Positions 4,873 through 5,266 of a stretch of 5,266 bases of DNA are shown here, piece by piece. How positions within the stretch are numbered: the first letter of the stretch is position 1; each line of letters starts with the position of its first letter. The translations under genes and the position numbers were made by a program. Origin of the DNA: a bacterium. GTDB taxonomy: Bacteria > Zhuqueibacterota > Zhuqueibacteria > Thermofontimicrobiales > Thermofontimicrobiaceae. Under the pieces are notes generated by a model. That model saw only the letters and a list, made by a program, of their open reading frames with translations, searched no databases and was not told the origin of the DNA. The stretch lies in the NCBI GenBank assembly GCA_011046315.1, contig DSAU01000245.1, forward strand, positions 1-5,266, written 5' to 3'.

Positions 4873-5266
4873 GCTTATCCCAGCTTAAAATAATCTCTGT
4901 TTTCGTTGAAGAGATGCGTAATAAATAAAATTGCGAGATGCTGTAGGGCGTGGTGTGAATTTTTTGGTTGACTTTTCGGATGTTTTGATATATATTGAGG
5001 TAACATCTATTTCAATAGTGAAGTTTTCTCTGGTGCAGGTCAGGGGGGACTTTAGAAATCACAATGAGGCACGGCTAATTTAGCTTCTAACGCAAGTAAA
5101 CAATACAATGAAAATATTGTCAAAAATATTTGGTAAAAACACGCTGACTGGTCCGGGTTGGTCTTTTATTATTTTGTACAGCGCTGTCCGCAATTATCAA
5201 TGAGGCCTCAAGGTCGGTACTACTCGGCGGGCAGTTTGGCCGGTTTTCATGTTGAGGATGAATGGA
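4873..5266. other. 3' intergenic region, 394 bp, no confident gene
   Basis: No convincing terminator follows the regulator. A 6-bp stem (TAAGCT 4870-4875, AGCTTA 4882-4887) and another (ATCTCT 4893-4898, AGAGAT 4910-4915) both lack a T-tract on the plus strand; the first is followed by TTTTT on the minus strand. A strong promoter lies at 4968-4996. A 31-residue frame at 5108-5203 (MKILSKIFGKNT...) has no Shine-Dalgarno. A frame from ATG 5200 stays open to the window end without a ribosome binding site. GAGGA (5254-5258) ends 3 bases before ATG 5262, which could be the start of the next gene, with only two codons inside the window. Confidence 0.6.
4968..4996 (+). promoter_or_regulatory. Near-consensus sigma70-type promoter
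   Basis: TTGACT (4968-4973), a 17-base spacer, then TATATT (4991-4996): five of six matches in each hexamer at ideal spacing. Transcription would start near 5003 and run out of the right edge of the window. The promoter lies about 95 bases after the regulator stop, so the downstream gene probably forms its own unit. No gene start is firm within the remaining 260 bases, so the transcript may carry a long leader or encode something small. Confidence 0.65.

Noticed and set aside
4870..4887. Hairpin at the stop codon of the regulator as its terminator
   Set aside because: Only six AT-rich pairs and no T-tract on the plus strand; it would fit minus-strand termination slightly better, but no minus-strand gene is seen to the right.

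Overview
The window looks like chromosomal sequence from a moderately AT-rich, non-model bacterium. Two features fit a lineage in or near the Bacteroidota/Calditrichota/KSB1 (FCB) group: a soluble PAS kinase paired with an NtrC-type regulator, and a TAnnTTTG-type promoter motif ahead of that operon. This placement is inference; the window holds no rRNA or marker gene. No mobile element, tRNA, rRNA or CRISPR array is visible.

Layout. Bases 1-221 hold no convincing gene, only two nested hairpins, one of which resembles a plus-strand intrinsic terminator (140-172). Bases 222-688, minus strand, are a compact type II toxin-antitoxin pair: HicA mRNA interferase, then HicB antitoxin, joined by a TAATG stop/start overlap. 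Upstream of it lies a textbook sigma70 promoter (TTGACA, 17 bp, TATAAT). The transcript leader contains a perfect 8-bp dyad, a pair of direct repeats 32 bp apart and a short open frame with a better Shine-Dalgarno than hicA itself. Bases 689-1147 are the divergent intergenic region.

Bases 1148-4872, plus strand, form a tight three-gene operon: a DUF456 polytopic membrane protein (TTG start, strong Shine-Dalgarno), a 628-residue soluble histidine kinase (uncharacterised N-terminal helical region, two PAS domains, HisKA, HATPase_c), and a 449-residue sigma54-dependent NtrC-family response regulator (receiver, AAA+ with intact GAFTGA, Fis-type helix-turn-helix). The kinase and regulator overlap by 8 bp. 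The kinase start lies 13 bp after the DUF456 stop. The kinase should sense a cytoplasmic signal, phosphorylate Asp53 of the regulator and so license sigma54 promoters elsewhere. The membrane protein may supply or gate the signal, or be part of the output; the sequence does not decide between these.

Bases 4873-5266 hold no clear gene but carry a near-consensus promoter (4968-4996) pointing out of the window, followed by about 260 bases of possible leader and a Shine-Dalgarno plus ATG at the last bases. The most interesting items are the DUF456-kinase-regulator unit with its unassigned N-terminal input domain, and the layered leader of hicAB. I found no clearly new system.
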